Below are positions 8,351 to 18,225 of a stretch of 64,000 nt of DNA, one piece after another. Every line of letters starts with the position of its first letter. The first letter of the stretch is position 1. The notes beneath the pieces are model-generated. The model did no database searches. It was not told the DNA's origin and saw nothing but the letters and a program-made list of their open reading frames with translations. The DNA is from Natronomonas moolapensis 8.8.11 (GTDB lineage: Archaea; Halobacteriota; Halobacteria; Halobacteriales; Haloarculaceae). Location: positions 1,054,001-1,118,000 of the forward strand of contig NC_020388.1 of NCBI RefSeq assembly GCF_000591055.1, in the 5' to 3' direction. The position numbers and the translations under genes were made by a program.

Positions 8351-8788
8351 TCACTCGAGTTGGCGAACGGTCATGACGGGGACCGGGCAGGTCCGGACGA
8401 CCCGTTCGGCGACGCTCCCGAGGAGAAAGGAGTGATCACCGCTCCGCCCACGCGTGCCCATCGCGACACCGTCGGCGTCGATGTCCTGTACGTACCCGAC
8501 GATCTGGGTCGCGGGTCGGCCGGTACGGACGGCCGTTTCTAGATCGATCGGCTCCTCGGTGTCGGCGTTGGCCTCGACGATCGCGTCGATCGCGTCGGTG
8601 CCCTGTTCGTCGAGCGCGCCGCGGACGTCGCTGTGGAGGCGTTCGGGAAGCGGCTCCAAGCGGCTCTCGTCGATCACGTGGAGCGCGTGTACGGTGGCGT
8701 CGAACCGCCGGGCGAGATCGAACGTACAGTCGACCGCCCGCGAGACGCTTTCGGAGCCGTCGGTCGCCACGACCACCGTCTCGAACAT
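8351..8788 (-). CDS. Universal stress protein (UspA), ATP-binding type
   Basis: This is a single UspA domain of 145 residues. It starts MFETVVVATDGSESVSRAVD, as is typical for the family, and ends with the ATP-binding pattern G-x2-G-x9-G-S in MGTRGRSGDHSFLLGS followed by CPVPVMTV. Such dimers bind ATP and modulate stress responses. It is divergent from a second Usp gene at 8877 across an 88-bp spacer, so the pair may share regulation. Confidence 0.9.
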   Translation of the reverse strand: MFETVVVATDGSESVSRAVDCTFDLARRFDATVHALHVIDESRLEPLPERLHSDVRGALDEQGTDAIDAIVEANADTEEPIDLETAVRTGRPATQIVGYVQDIDADGVAMGTRGRSGDHSFLLGSVAERVVRTCPVPVMTVRQLE

Positions 8789-8876
8789 ACCGGGTGTCGG
8801 CCCGCGGATATCATAAATCCACGCCTTCCCTGCCGCGTCGAGTGTGGTTTAAGTCCCTCTCGCCCGAGGCGGGCGT

Positions 8877-9311
8877 ATGGAGATCGACACGGTGCTCGTA
8901 CCCGTCGACGGTACGGACGCAGCGATGAACGCCGTCGAGTATGGGGTCGCAATCGCGGACCGGTACGAGGCGTCCGTCCACGCGCTGTATCTCCTCGGCG
9001 AGAACGCGGCGAAAGCGATCGACGACGGGAGCATCGACGCGACCGCCGTCGCCGACCGTGGAAAAAACGTCATGGACGGCGTACGGGCCGTCGCCGGCGA
9101 CGTCCCGATCGATCACTCCTCGGCCTGTGGCTTTTCCATCTCGAGGTTGAGCCAACACCCCGGGACGGTCATCCTCGACGTCGCCGAGATGCTCGACGTC
9201 GGCTTCGTCGTCGTCCCGCGACAGCCGGTCACCGGCGACTCCGAAGCAGTGATCGAGAAGGCGGCCGAATACGTGCTTGCTCACGCTTCACAGCCGGTGT
9301 TGTCGGTCTGA
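8877..9311 (+). CDS. UspA-like protein lacking the ATP motif
   Basis: This 144-residue UspA fold has the strand MEIDTVLVPVDGTDAAMNAVEYGV and the final SQPVLSV strand. The ATP-binding G-x2-G-x9-G-S motif is missing: the equivalent stretch is VVVPRQPVTGDSEAVIEKAAE. It should therefore belong to the non-nucleotide-binding Usp class. The divergent neighbour at 8351-8788 keeps the motif, so the two could form a regulatory pair or heterodimer; that is inference. Confidence 0.82.
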   Translation: MEIDTVLVPVDGTDAAMNAVEYGVAIADRYEASVHALYLLGENAAKAIDDGSIDATAVADRGKNVMDGVRAVAGDVPIDHSSACGFSISRLSQHPGTVILDVAEMLDVGFVVVPRQPVTGDSEAVIEKAAEYVLAHASQPVLSV

Positions 9312-9331
9312 TCGTCGGGGCCGCGTGCGGG

Positions 9332-9862
9332 CTACGCGTCCGACGTCAGCCGCGCCGACATCTCGAGTTCGAAGCTCCCGTCGTCGGTCGGCCTGAAGCC
9401 GACTTTCCGGTAGAGTGTGATGGCCGGCTTGTTCCAGCGTTCGACCGACAGCCAGACGCGCTCGACCCCGTCCTCGCGTCCGGCGCCGAGCAGCCCCTCG
9501 ATGAGGCCCGTCCCGATGCCGGCGTTTTGATACTCCCTGAGCACGAAAATCGCCAACTCGAAGGAGCCGCCGTCGTCCGGAACCAACATCGCGTGCCCGA
9601 TCGGGGCTTCTCCGTGCCACGCGATCACGTTGAGCGCATCGGCCTCGACGAGCGTCTCGAGCCACGTTCGGATCTGATCCTCGTTCGTCGGCGGGATACC
9701 CTGTGCGCGGTCCTCGGGGTCGAACGCGGCGTACATCTCCAACAGTGGTTCGATCCCGTCGTCGTACCGCTCGACCTCGATCACTCGCCCCTCGCGGTCC
9801 TCGAACTCGTACGGCGGGGCCTCGTAGGGGCCGGCCACGTCGTCCGGATACTCGCGGGTCAT
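9332..9862 (-). CDS. GNAT family N-acetyltransferase
   Basis: This 176-residue acetyltransferase has the acetyl-CoA pyrophosphate-binding loop in FVLREYQNAGIGTGLIEGLL and the following VERVWLSVERWNKPAITLYRKVGF, which is motif B of the family. The acceptor cannot be predicted. Its ATG overlaps the stop of the upstream Usp gene by 4 bp (9859-9862), so the two are co-translated. Confidence 0.87.
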   Translation of the reverse strand: MTREYPDDVAGPYEAPPYEFEDREGRVIEVERYDDGIEPLLEMYAAFDPEDRAQGIPPTNEDQIRTWLETLVEADALNVIAWHGEAPIGHAMLVPDDGGSFELAIFVLREYQNAGIGTGLIEGLLGAGREDGVERVWLSVERWNKPAITLYRKVGFRPTDDGSFELEMSARLTSDA

Positions 9863-10227
9863 CGGATGAGGGTCACCGTCGTTCTGGCGTTCAGGAGGAC
9901 GAACTCCGCGATCGAGCCGAGCTGTACCTTCCCGAGAGGGCTCGTCTCACCACCGCCGAGGACGATCCGATCGTAGGAGCCGCGTTCAGCGAGTTCGAGC
10001 AGTTGGCTTCCTGGATGCCCGGCGAGCGTTCTGAGATCCGCCTCGAAGTCCGTCTTCGACAATACCTCACTCGCGCGCGCCTCTATTTCCGACTGTGATA
10101 ACGATGCGTCTGGGTTTTCGACGATGGCGATCGTCAGGTCGTCACCTGCTTCTTTGGCCCGCGTGACCGCTTTCTCGAGGGCACGAAGCGAGTCCTCGCT
10201 CCCGCCGATGCCCAACAGAGCTTTCAT
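9859..10227 (-). CDS. Short universal stress protein
   Basis: This is a compact 122-residue UspA domain (typical length 140-150). It opens MKALLGIGGSEDSLRALEKAV and keeps a glycine-rich IVLGGGETSPLGKVQLGS segment resembling the G-x2-G-x9-G-S nucleotide loop. It is the first gene of a two-gene operon with the GNAT acetyltransferase, joined by a 4-bp overlap. Some bacterial Usp domains are joined to acetyltransferases that modify target proteins, so a functional link is plausible but unproved. Confidence 0.82.
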   Translation of the reverse strand: MKALLGIGGSEDSLRALEKAVTRAKEAGDDLTIAIVENPDASLSQSEIEARASEVLSKTDFEADLRTLAGHPGSQLLELAERGSYDRIVLGGGETSPLGKVQLGSIAEFVLLNARTTVTLIR

Positions 10228-10340
10228 GTTTCGACGTTACCCCGTGAAAGCAAAAGCCTCCCGCCTACCGACCGATCGGCGTCGGCCGCGCGTCAGACAA
10301 CGGCGATACGCTTTTTCGACGGCGTCCCGCTACGTACCAC

Positions 10341-10943
10341 ATGGCCGATGATGGACAGGCAACCGTCGGTGCCGACGGATCGGAGACGGGAACGGACAGC
10401 CCCGACGACGCCGTCCCGTCGGACGTCCGGGAGTACGCCCGGTTTTCGAAGATCGACGGCGCGACCTACGACCGCGCCAACGAGTTCCTCCGGGAACGGA
10501 CCTACGTCACTGCCCGCGAGTGGGCGATCGCGCGGCTCTGTGCCGACTTCAGGACCGAGACCGGCGTCGAGATGACGAAGATCGGGGAGAACCTCCCCGA
10601 ACTCGTTCCTTTCATGACTGACACCTACAGCCCGCAAGCGGTGAATCAGGCCCGCTCCTCCTTCGACGAGAAGGTCCGGACGGCCGGAGCGACGTTTCTG
10701 TACGGCGCGATGTGCGATTTCTACACCGCAGAGGAGCTAGACGAGTTGATGTACGAAATCACGGAGGTCGCGAAGTTCCTCTTAGAGGTCGAAGGCGTCG
10801 AGTTGAGCGTCGACGAGGAACTGGAAGCCGAAGAACGGATCTCGAGTGTGATGCGCGAGGTTCGAGAGTCCTCCGCAGCGCTCAGACGCGACGAAATTCA
10901 CTGCCCGAACTGCGGCCACGAAGTCGACGCCGGCGACGACTAG
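10341..10943 (+). CDS. DUF5806 family protein with terminal zinc-finger half
   Basis: This 200-residue soluble protein matches what I know as DUF5806, a haloarchaeal family of unknown function. The body is helical, with conserved-looking RANEFLRERTYVTAREWAI and PFMTDTYSPQAVNQARSSF segments. The C-terminus carries a single CPNCGH pair, so a complete zinc site would need a second chain or other ligands. Its TAG stop overlaps the stop of the convergent dihydroorotase gene. A DNA- or RNA-associated role is possible, but nothing in the sequence proves it. Confidence 0.78.
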   Translation: MADDGQATVGADGSETGTDSPDDAVPSDVREYARFSKIDGATYDRANEFLRERTYVTAREWAIARLCADFRTETGVEMTKIGENLPELVPFMTDTYSPQAVNQARSSFDEKVRTAGATFLYGAMCDFYTAEELDELMYEITEVAKFLLEVEGVELSVDEELEAEERISSVMREVRESSAALRRDEIHCPNCGHEVDAGDD

Positions 10944-12202
10944 CGGCGGACGTTGCGTCCCGCGACGTCGGCGAACTCCCCGTCGCGGAAGACGACGCAC
11001 CCCCGAACTGTCGTGAGTTCCGGGAACACCCCCCGTCGTCCCTCGAACGGCGTCCACTCGCACTTCGAGTGTAGGTCCTCTCCCCGGATCGGGACGCTCG
11101 CGTCAGGATCGACCAACACGAGATCCGCGCGATTGCCCGCCTCGATCCGCCCCCCGTGTTCGAGACCGAAGATGTCGGCGACGTTGGCGGCGGTGACGTC
11201 CCGGATCCGATCGTATCCGAGCCGCCCGTTCCGCGCCTCCTCCAACAGCAGCGGGAGGGCGGTTTCGACCCCCGGGACGCCGCTCGGTGCGTCCCAGATT
11301 CCCGCGTCCTTCTCGGTGCGGGTGTGGGGTGCGTGGTCCGTCGCGACGATATCGATATCGCCGTCGGCGAGCAATCGGAGCATCGACTCGCGTCGGTCCT
11401 CGCTCCGAAGCGGTGGGTTCATCCGCCCGAATGTGCCGAGCTCCTCGAGGTCCGCCCGCGAGAGGAACAGGTGATGCGGCGTCACCTCGCAGGTCATTCC
11501 CGCTTCCGAGGTGGCCTCGACGCCTTCCGGGGTGGACGTGTGCGCGATATGGACGCGCGCGCCGAGGTCGGCGGCGACTCGACAGGCGTGCCGGATCGCT
11601 TCGATTTCGGCGGCTGCGGTCCGGTAGGCGCTCCAGGCGTCTGGATCGGTGCGATCTATGACCGACTCGTCGAACAGTGCCGCGTCCTCGGCGTGAACCG
11701 TGATCGGAACGCCCGCGTCGTGGGCACGCTTCACCGCCTCTTCGTAGCGTCCCGTGCCGATCCCCATCTCGCCCGTCGAATCGGCGAGAAACACCTCACC
11801 GAGCGCGCCGATCGGCTTCTCGAGGAGTTCTTCGGGGGCCCAATCGTCGGTAACACCGCCGTTGATCGCGTAGTCGACGAGCGACGCCGACGCGAGTTCG
11901 GCCTTTCGTTCGTACCCTGCTGCATCGACCGTCGGCGGTTCGGTGTTCGGCTGGTCGAACACCGTCGTGACGCCGCCCGCGGCGGCGCTTTTCGACCCCG
12001 TCAACCAAGTCTCTTTGTGCGGGAACCCGGGCTGGCGGAAGTGGACGTGCGCGTCGATCATCCCGGGCAACAGGCGTTTTCCGTCGGCGTCGATCGTCTC
12101 TCCGTCGTCGTCGAGTCCGGTTCCGACATCGACGATCGACTCCCCGTCGATCCGGACATCGCGCACCCGGCCGTCGGCCAGCGTCGCGTCGCGGAATAGC
12201 AT
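10940..12202 (-). CDS. pyrC: Dihydroorotase
   Basis: This 420-residue amidohydrolase interconverts carbamoyl-aspartate and dihydroorotate, the third step of pyrimidine synthesis. The metal-binding DAHVHFRQPG motif (His52, His54) follows LLPGMI. Later motifs are VHAEDA, HIAHTSTPEG and TDHAPHT, the standard order for the multi-domain allantoinase/dihydroorotase group. The start is the ATG at 12202; the much longer upstream frame runs through intergenic DNA. carA, the first step of the same pathway, is at 50262 in this window but is not linked. Confidence 0.92.
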   Translation of the reverse strand: MLFRDATLADGRVRDVRIDGESIVDVGTGLDDDGETIDADGKRLLPGMIDAHVHFRQPGFPHKETWLTGSKSAAAGGVTTVFDQPNTEPPTVDAAGYERKAELASASLVDYAINGGVTDDWAPEELLEKPIGALGEVFLADSTGEMGIGTGRYEEAVKRAHDAGVPITVHAEDAALFDESVIDRTDPDAWSAYRTAAAEIEAIRHACRVAADLGARVHIAHTSTPEGVEATSEAGMTCEVTPHHLFLSRADLEELGTFGRMNPPLRSEDRRESMLRLLADGDIDIVATDHAPHTRTEKDAGIWDAPSGVPGVETALPLLLEEARNGRLGYDRIRDVTAANVADIFGLEHGGRIEAGNRADLVLVDPDASVPIRGEDLHSKCEWTPFEGRRGVFPELTTVRGCVVFRDGEFADVAGRNVRR

Positions 12203-12382
12203 TACGTCACGTCTTCGGTCGACAGACGTAAGACTCACGGAGCGTCCCGATCCGATGGGTCCGGCGTGGCTCGTGCCGACCCCATGCCACGCCGGTGGAC
12301 CGCAGCGGTCGCCGATCGGTCGGTAGCCCCCATCGACGCCGGGGCCCGACGCCGATAAGACGACCGAGAGCGAACCTGTGGT

Positions 12383-13219
12383 ATGGTTTCGCTCTCGGCG
12401 GCGGTGCTCGATCGATACGAGCGGTTTTCCCGGTACAACTCGCCGTATGCGGCACACGACGCCGGCTGTGCGATCGACCTCTACCCCGGAACGGACGGGG
12501 CCGTTTCGCCCGTCGCCGGTACCGTCAGATCGATCCGGACGGTTCGATGCCCCGATCGACCGTACGCCGCCTCGGAGGATCACCTGCTTCTCATCGACTG
12601 TGGCTCCCACGTCGCGAGGATACTCCACGTCGACCCCGACGTCGAGGTCGGCGAGCGGATCGACGTTGGGGATCGGCTCGGAGCGCTCCTCAGATCCGGA
12701 TTTTTCGGTCGGTGGGTCGATACCCACCTCCACCTCGGGTTCCGTCAGCCGGAGCAGAACCTCAATCGGGCGAACGGCTCGCTCCCGATCGGTCTCGACG
12801 CGTCGGTCACCGGTCTCGAGTGGGACGGTCGCGGAACGATCGTCGAGGCCGGCCGGAGCTACGTCCGGCTCGATTCGCCGTCCGGACGGGGGCGACGGGG
12901 GTTCACCGCGCTGGCCGACGACGACGGCGTCGGTCTCGACGGCGGGCTCGCACACTACCGGGGCGGCGGAACGTTCGCGACCGCTGAGGGAGAGCGCTCG
13001 CTGCTCGGTACGCCGATCGGGACGGCCGACGGGCGGGAAATCGAGTGGGCCGACGTGGCGGTGTTCGCGGCCGACCGACGCGCGACCGGGCTTTCGTTAT
13101 TTGCGTCGCAGGTTCCGTTCGGCGCGAAGCTCGTCTTTCGTGGGGGCCACGGCTTCGAGGTCGGCGACGATATCACAGTCTCGATCGAGCCGACGGCCGA
13201 TCCGATCCGTTTGAGCTGA
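12383..13219 (+). CDS. M23/LytM-like domain protein
   Basis: This 278-residue protein has the layout of a LytM (M23) fold. A YAAHDAGCAIDLYPG segment (His25, Asp32) is followed by VSPVAGTVRSIR, then HVARILHVDPDVEVGERI and THLHLGFR, which supplies an H-x-H. M23 metallopeptidases use H-x3-D and H-x-H for zinc. The first motif here has a longer spacing, so catalytic activity is uncertain. Haloarchaea lack peptidoglycan, so the domain probably has another substrate or is a binding module. No signal peptide is visible, which suggests a cytosolic location. Confidence 0.6.
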   Translation: MVSLSAAVLDRYERFSRYNSPYAAHDAGCAIDLYPGTDGAVSPVAGTVRSIRTVRCPDRPYAASEDHLLLIDCGSHVARILHVDPDVEVGERIDVGDRLGALLRSGFFGRWVDTHLHLGFRQPEQNLNRANGSLPIGLDASVTGLEWDGRGTIVEAGRSYVRLDSPSGRGRRGFTALADDDGVGLDGGLAHYRGGGTFATAEGERSLLGTPIGTADGREIEWADVAVFAADRRATGLSLFASQVPFGAKLVFRGGHGFEVGDDITVSIEPTADPIRLS

Positions 13220-13374
13220 CAGCCGGCGCCGGTTCGATCCCGCGGCGGTGCGCCGGACTCCCGTCGTGTTCGCCGCGGGTTCGGTGTCAGATCACGCGGC
13301 AGGTTGGTCCCGTCATCGGATATAAATAATCGGGACCCCGGCGACGGCGACGGCGGCGGAAACAGCGGGGCAGA

Positions 13375-13875
13375 TCACTGATCGAGGTATCCGGATTGCA
13401 CGTCGATCACATCGGTAGAGTCCGAGCAGTTGGCGTACCGCCGGAGCGGCTCCTCGTTCAACTCCAAGAACGTATGCCCCCAGCGGAACTTCCCGAGGAG
13501 TTCCTCCGCGCGGTGGCGGTAGCCGAGGATACAGAGCGCGCCGGCGAACGCCTCGACGGTGTTGAGCCGGAACGGCGTTCCGTAGTTGACGGGATTGGCG
13601 GCGACGAGGAACGGCAGCGATCGGTGAGGCCCATCGAGGCGGAACGCCTCCGCCTCGGCGGTTTCCCACGAACAGTCCAGCGCGATCAGCCGCCCGTGTG
13701 GTGCTTCCTCAGCGTCGGCCGGCGAAAGCGCCCGATCGGCGTAGGGATCGAGGACGATCCCGTGGGGCGTCCCCCGGGCCGACCGGTGGAGGCTCGCGAG
13801 GTCGAAGCGGGCGAGCTTTCGGGCCGAACACTTCTCGGGGTCGTCGTCGCCCTCGTACCGGACGTGTAGCTCCAC
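13375..13875 (-). CDS. tsr3: Tsr3-type rRNA aminocarboxypropyltransferase (DUF367)
   Basis: The protein, about 166 residues from the GTG at 13875, matches the archaeal Tsr3 family. These enzymes transfer the aminocarboxypropyl group of SAM to a modified uridine of small-subunit rRNA. Typical segments are [61 protein letters not shown] and [15 protein letters not shown]. The family normally begins at the ELHVxYxGDDDP strand, favouring the GTG; an ATG at 13926 would add 17 residues. It is the last gene on its strand. Confidence 0.87.
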   Translation of the reverse strand: MELHVRYEGDDDPEKCSARKLARFDLASLHRSARGTPHGIVLDPYADRALSPADAEEAPHGRLIALDCSWETAEAEAFRLDGPHRSLPFLVAANPVNYGTPFRLNTVEAFAGALCILGYRHRAEELLGKFRWGHTFLELNEEPLRRYANCSDSTDVIDVQSGYLDQ

Positions 13876-13953
13876 GCCTCGGCTTGCCGCCGCCCGGAGA
13901 AAAGTCGCTCGGCCGCCGCCGGACATATGAGTGCGCGACGAATGACATTCGGT

Positions 13954-14295
13954 ATGGACGGCGCCGAGTTGGCTCGGGAGTACTACCGATCGATCGACGA
14001 GGACGACTACGACGCGCTCGCGGGGGTCGTCTCCGGTGGGTTCGTCCACCGACGTCCCGACCGGACGATCGAGGGGCGCGAGGCGTTCGTTTCGTTCATG
14101 CGGAGCGGCCGTCCCGAGCGAGAGACGACGCACGTCATCGAGTCGGTCTACGCCGACGACGGCGGGGACGTGGCCGTCGAAGGGCGGTTGCTTCGTTCCG
14201 ACGGGGAGACCTGGTTTGGCTTCGTCGATGCGTTCGAAATCGCCGAGGGTGCGATCGCGAGCATCCGGACGTACACCGGGCCCGGAGCGGAGTGA
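13954..14295 (+). CDS. SnoaL/NTF2-like fold protein
   Basis: This small protein of 113 residues (from ATG 13954) has the pattern of the SnoaL-like cone fold. It begins [43 protein letters not shown] (key stretch [20 protein letters not shown]) and ends in [21 protein letters not shown]. Such domains act as hydrolases, isomerases or ligand-binding units, and the substrate is unknown. An ATG at 13927 would add nine residues that do not fit the fold. Confidence 0.75.
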   Translation: MDGAELAREYYRSIDEDDYDALAGVVSGGFVHRRPDRTIEGREAFVSFMRSGRPERETTHVIESVYADDGGDVAVEGRLLRSDGETWFGFVDAFEIAEGAIASIRTYTGPGAE

Positions 14296-14317
14296 CCGCC
14301 TCGACGAGCCGGGGTAG

Positions 14318-15694
14318 CTATTCGCCCGCGCCGAGGGCCGACTCGCCGACGGGGTCGTGGCCTTCGATCCGTTCGATCCCCCCCATGTAGGGTCGGAGCG
14401 GCTCCGGCACGTCGACGGTCCCGTCGGCGTTCTGGTAGTACTCGAGTATCGCAACGACCACACGGGGGACGGCGACGCCCGAACCGTTGAGCGTGTGGAC
14501 GTACTCCGCGGACTCGTGTTGTTCGGGGCGATACCGGATGCCGGCCCGCCGTGCCTGAAACGCCTCAAAGTTCGAGACCGACGACACCTCGAGCCACCGC
14601 CCGCCGACCCCGGGGCCGTCGTCCATGTCGTCGCCTGGCGCCCACACCTCGATGTCGTACTTTTTCGCCTGCGTGAAGCCCATATCGCCGGTACACATCT
14701 CGAGTATCCGGTAGGGAAGCCCGAGCTTCTCGAGTACCGCCGTCGCTTCGTCTACGAGCCCCTCTAGGCGGTCGTAGCTCTCCTCGGGGCGGACGAAATT
14801 CACCATCTCGACCTTGTTGAACTGGTGGACGCGGACGATACCGCGCGTCTCCGTGCCGTGCTCGCCGGCCTCCCGCCGGAAGTTCGGCGTGTACGCCTGG
14901 TGTTTGATCGGGAGGTCGCCGTCGAGGAGAATCTCGTCGCGGTACATGTTCGTGACCGGGACCTCGGCGGTCGGGAGCAACCAGAGGTCGTCGTCGTCGT
15001 AGGCCTCGTCGTTGTCGCCGCCGAGGCGGTAGGCGTCGTCGACGAACTTGGGGAACTGGCCGGTCCCCCGCATCGAAGCAGAGTTGACCGGGATCGGCGG
15101 GAACACGTCGGTGTAGCCGTGCTCCTCGCGGTGGTGTTCGAGCATGAACTGAATCAGCGCGTGTTCTAGCCGTGCGCCCTCGCCCGTCGCGAAGTAGAAG
15201 CCGCCGCCGGAGACTTTCGCCCCCCGGTCGAAATCGAGGATCCCGAGTGCTTCGCCCAGATCGTAGTGGGGGACGACCGGCTCCGGGAGCGCCCGTCGGT
15301 CGTCGAACCCCCAGCGCTCGACTTCGACGTTGTCGGACTCGTCCTCGCCGACTGGGGCGTCGGGGTGTGGTGGATTCGGGAGTTCGAGCAGGGCGGCCTC
15401 GAGTTCGGCCTCCAGCTCTTCGGCGCGGGATTCGACCGTCTCGAGTTCGGCCTTCAGTTCGCTGGAGCGTTCGATCGCCGCCTCGGCCGCCGCCTCCTCG
15501 CCCTCGCGCTTGAGTTCGCCGATCTCGCTCGAGACCTCGTTGCGCTGCCGTCTGAGATCGTCGCCGGTGGCCTTGAGTTCGCGCCACTCCGCGTCGACGT
15601 CGAGGATCCGATCGAGGTCGACGTCGACGCCTTTTGTCTCGAGGGCGCGTCGGACCTCCTCGGGGTTCTCCCGGACGAACTGCCTGGACAACAT
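14318..15694 (-). CDS. serS: Seryl-tRNA synthetase
   Basis: This 458-residue class II synthetase charges tRNA-Ser. The N-terminal antiparallel coiled coil (about residues 30-100, rich in Glu, Arg and Ala) binds the long variable arm of the tRNA. The catalytic domain shows [15 protein letters not shown], motif 2 around [21 protein letters not shown], and motif 3 in [20 protein letters not shown]. Length and motifs match the common bacterial-type SerRS, not the rare methanogen type. Confidence 0.96.
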   Translation of the reverse strand: MLSRQFVRENPEEVRRALETKGVDVDLDRILDVDAEWRELKATGDDLRRQRNEVSSEIGELKREGEEAAAEAAIERSSELKAELETVESRAEELEAELEAALLELPNPPHPDAPVGEDESDNVEVERWGFDDRRALPEPVVPHYDLGEALGILDFDRGAKVSGGGFYFATGEGARLEHALIQFMLEHHREEHGYTDVFPPIPVNSASMRGTGQFPKFVDDAYRLGGDNDEAYDDDDLWLLPTAEVPVTNMYRDEILLDGDLPIKHQAYTPNFRREAGEHGTETRGIVRVHQFNKVEMVNFVRPEESYDRLEGLVDEATAVLEKLGLPYRILEMCTGDMGFTQAKKYDIEVWAPGDDMDDGPGVGGRWLEVSSVSNFEAFQARRAGIRYRPEQHESAEYVHTLNGSGVAVPRVVVAILEYYQNADGTVDVPEPLRPYMGGIERIEGHDPVGESALGAGE

Positions 15695-15802
15695 GTGCCG
15701 GCGGTTCGACGCCGCGGCGGAAAGTCGTATCGATCACGCGGGATCGGGTCGCGGTCGCCCGCGTAGCGAGCAGTTTTACTACCGGACGGCGAAACGTCGG
15801 GC

Positions 15803-16711
15803 ATGAGCATAGGAGACGTGTACGCCGTGGCGTCCGTCCCGGACTGCTACTACGTCGACGTCGGACTGTACGGCCGGACCGAGTACGGCTCCGTCTACGT
15901 GTGCGACACGAAACGGCCGGCGGTGATCGACACCGGCCTCGGGACCAACCCCGAACACATCCTCGACGCCCTCGACGAGGTCGGGATCGGACCCGACGAA
16001 CTGGCGTACGTTATCCCGACGCACGTCCATCTTGACCACGCTGGCGGGGCCTGGGTGCTCGCCGAGGAGACGGACGCGACGGTGCTCGCCCACGGGGCCG
16101 GCGTGAAACACCTCGTCGATCCGGAGCGTCTCTGGGCGGGGACGAAAGCGGCCGTCGGCGACCGGATCGAGTACTACACCGAACCCGAGCCGATCCCCGA
16201 AGAGCGGATCACGGCACTGGAGGGCGGCGACGAGATCGACCTCGGCGACCGGACGCTCGACGTGTATCACGCCCCCGGACACGCCTTCCATCAGGCGATC
16301 TTTCACGACGCCGGATCGGACGCGGTCTTCGCCGCCGACGCGGCCGGGATCTACGTCCCCGAGTTGGATCGGGTGATCGAGACGTCGCCGCCGCCGGGGT
16401 TCGACCTCGAGACGGTCATCGAGGACGCGCGGACGATCGACGCATTGGCCCCCGAGACGATCTGTTATGGCCACTTCGGGCCGGTGTCTGCCGAGGGGCG
16501 GATCGACGAGTACGTCGAGGCGACGAAGCGCTGGGTCGAGGCAGTCGAGACAGCGCGGGCCGAGTTCGACGACGAGGACGCGATGGTCGAACACTTCCGC
16601 GAGCGCGCCGACACGCCGGACGTGTGGGGCGAGCGGAGTGCGGCCGGCGAGATCAGGATGAACCTCCAGGGCGTGTTGCGCTATCTCGACGAGCGGGACG
16701 AGAGAACGTGA
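15803..16711 (+). CDS. MBL-fold metallo-hydrolase
   Basis: This 302-residue metallo-beta-lactamase-fold hydrolase has the zinc motif THVHLDHAGG (His74, His76, Asp78, His79), preceded by AVIDTGLG and followed by the YHAPGHAFHQAIFHD and ICYGHFGP metal-ligand strands. The pattern is closest to glyoxalase-II-like hydrolases. The substrate cannot be assigned. It is monocistronic and convergent with the ArsA-type ATPase. Confidence 0.88.
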   Translation: MSIGDVYAVASVPDCYYVDVGLYGRTEYGSVYVCDTKRPAVIDTGLGTNPEHILDALDEVGIGPDELAYVIPTHVHLDHAGGAWVLAEETDATVLAHGAGVKHLVDPERLWAGTKAAVGDRIEYYTEPEPIPEERITALEGGDEIDLGDRTLDVYHAPGHAFHQAIFHDAGSDAVFAADAAGIYVPELDRVIETSPPPGFDLETVIEDARTIDALAPETICYGHFGPVSAEGRIDEYVEATKRWVEAVETARAEFDDEDAMVEHFRERADTPDVWGERSAAGEIRMNLQGVLRYLDERDERT

Positions 16712-16789
16712 GACGCGGCACACGGGGTGCGACCCCGGCCCCGGCCCCGGCCATCAGGAGGCCGAACAAAAGAGGTGGCACCGCGGGAT

Positions 16790-17764
16790 TTATGCGGGCT
16801 CGGAGGCGTCGAGCGCCGTCTCGATGTCGAGCGCCCGGGCGACTTCGACGAGAAGGTCGCCTTTCACCTCCGACGTCTTCGTCTCGATCTCGGCGACGAG
16901 CGGCGTCTCGAACTCCTCGCGGACGCGGCGGAGTCGCTCCGCTTCGGTCGCGACGCGTTCGCTGAGGTAGCGCGCGCCACGGCCGTCCTCGTCGTCGCCG
17001 GGCGACGGCGTCAGGCGGTTCGCGACCAACCCCCTGACGGAGAGGCCGGACTCGGCCATCGCCTCGACCGCTCGTTCGGTCTCGTTCAACGACAACTCGT
17101 CGGGGTTCAACACGAAGAAGAAGGCCGCCTCCTCCCGGAGCGTCGACCCGGCGAACTCGAAGAACTCCTTTCGCTCTTGCAACCGGGCGAGGACGGGGTC
17201 GCCGTCCATCACCCGCCGCGGCTCGTTGTTGCCGATGGCGGCCTTCTCGAAGAGGTCGATGCTCGTCCGGCGTTTGTACATCAGCCGGTCGATCCACCCC
17301 TCGAGCAGTTCCGGCAACCCGAGCAACCGGAGGGTGCTCCCCGTCGGCGAGGTGTCGAAGACGACCCGGTCGTAGGGCTCCGCCGAGCGCATCACCTCGA
17401 TGAACCGATCGAAGAGCGCCGACTCGTACGCGCCGGGCGTGTCGTGGGCCATCTCGAGTTGGCGGTTGATTTCGTTGACCATCGCCGCCGACACCTGCTC
17501 GGAGAGGTCCCGTCTGATCTCGTCGAGGTGTCTCGTGACCTCCGTTTCGGGGTCGATCTGCATCGCCTCGAGGTTCTCGACCCCCTCGACCGGGGTCGCG
17601 TCGTCCTCGAAGGGCTGGTCGAAGACGTCTGTCACGGAGTGGGCGGGATCGGTCGAGACGACGAGCGTCCGGTGGCCATCCCGCGCCGATTGGACCGCGT
17701 ACGCACAGGAGACCGTCGTCTTGCCGACGCCGCCTTTCCCGCCGAAGAAGACGAACCGTTCCAC
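16790..17764 (-). CDS. ArsA/Get3-type ATPase
   Basis: This 324-residue single-domain P-loop ATPase has the deviant Walker A GGKGGVGKTT at residues 8-17 and the DPAHSVTDVF switch motif, which define the ArsA/GET3 group. The family drives arsenite export (with ArsB) or delivery of tail-anchored membrane proteins (Get3). With one ATPase domain and no arsenite transporter nearby, a Get3-like targeting role is more likely. It follows a 98-residue gene on the same strand by 34 bp. Confidence 0.87.
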   Translation of the reverse strand: MERFVFFGGKGGVGKTTVSCAYAVQSARDGHRTLVVSTDPAHSVTDVFDQPFEDDATPVEGVENLEAMQIDPETEVTRHLDEIRRDLSEQVSAAMVNEINRQLEMAHDTPGAYESALFDRFIEVMRSAEPYDRVVFDTSPTGSTLRLLGLPELLEGWIDRLMYKRRTSIDLFEKAAIGNNEPRRVMDGDPVLARLQERKEFFEFAGSTLREEAAFFFVLNPDELSLNETERAVEAMAESGLSVRGLVANRLTPSPGDDEDGRGARYLSERVATEAERLRRVREEFETPLVAEIETKTSEVKGDLLVEVARALDIETALDASEPA

Positions 17765-17798
17765 GATCAGCGCCCCCCTCGGTAGTGTGTTCGGAGCA

Positions 17799-18095
17799 TC
17801 AGAAGTGATACTGCTGGCCCTTTCGTTCGATGTAGGACTCCCGGTCCCACAGCCGGCGCTCCCAGGCCTCGAACTCGTTTTCGAGGTAGGGCAGCAACTC
17901 GGCGGTGTAGTAGGAGACGGGCGAGGGGATCCCGAAGGCGTCGGGGAAACACGCGAGGATGAAGGCGTCCTCGGCGTCCTCGGCCTCCTTTTCGATCTTC
18001 TCGTAGGCCGGGTGTGTCACCATCCCGTGATAGAGCCCCCGAAGCCACTCCTCGAGGGTCCGGCGGAACGACTCGATCCGATCGGCGAGCGTCAT
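17799..18095 (-). CDS. Small conserved haloarchaeal protein upstream of Get3-like ATPase
   Basis: This 98-residue soluble protein is rich in aromatic and charged residues (EEWLRGLYHGMVTHPAYEKI, ACFPDAFGIPSPVSYYTAEL). I do not recognise a named domain. It has no transmembrane segment or cysteine pair. It is the first gene of an apparent two-gene transcript with the ArsA/Get3-type ATPase, which suggests a partner or accessory role. The coding assignment is supported by the clean amphipathic pattern and the correct position. Confidence 0.7.
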   Translation of the reverse strand: MTLADRIESFRRTLEEWLRGLYHGMVTHPAYEKIEKEAEDAEDAFILACFPDAFGIPSPVSYYTAELLPYLENEFEAWERRLWDRESYIERKGQQYHF

Positions 18096-18225
18096 TCGTC
18101 ACAACGCAGTCCCGCCGGAGGCAAATACCTGTCGCGGGCGTGACGCCCCCGACCGATTCGGGCGGCCGTGCGGTCGAACCGTCGTCGGACCACGGTTTGA
18201 AGAGTCCGCCCCGAGTCCGTCCGGT

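Noticed and set aside
12203-12955. N-terminal extension of dihydroorotase
   Set aside because: It runs across the intergenic region into the divergent M23-like gene. Dihydroorotase begins at MLFRDATL.
13318-13330. TATAAATAAT box in the spacer after the M23-like gene as a gene promoter
   Set aside because: Neither direction leads to an open frame at the right distance. An antisense RNA is possible but unsupported.
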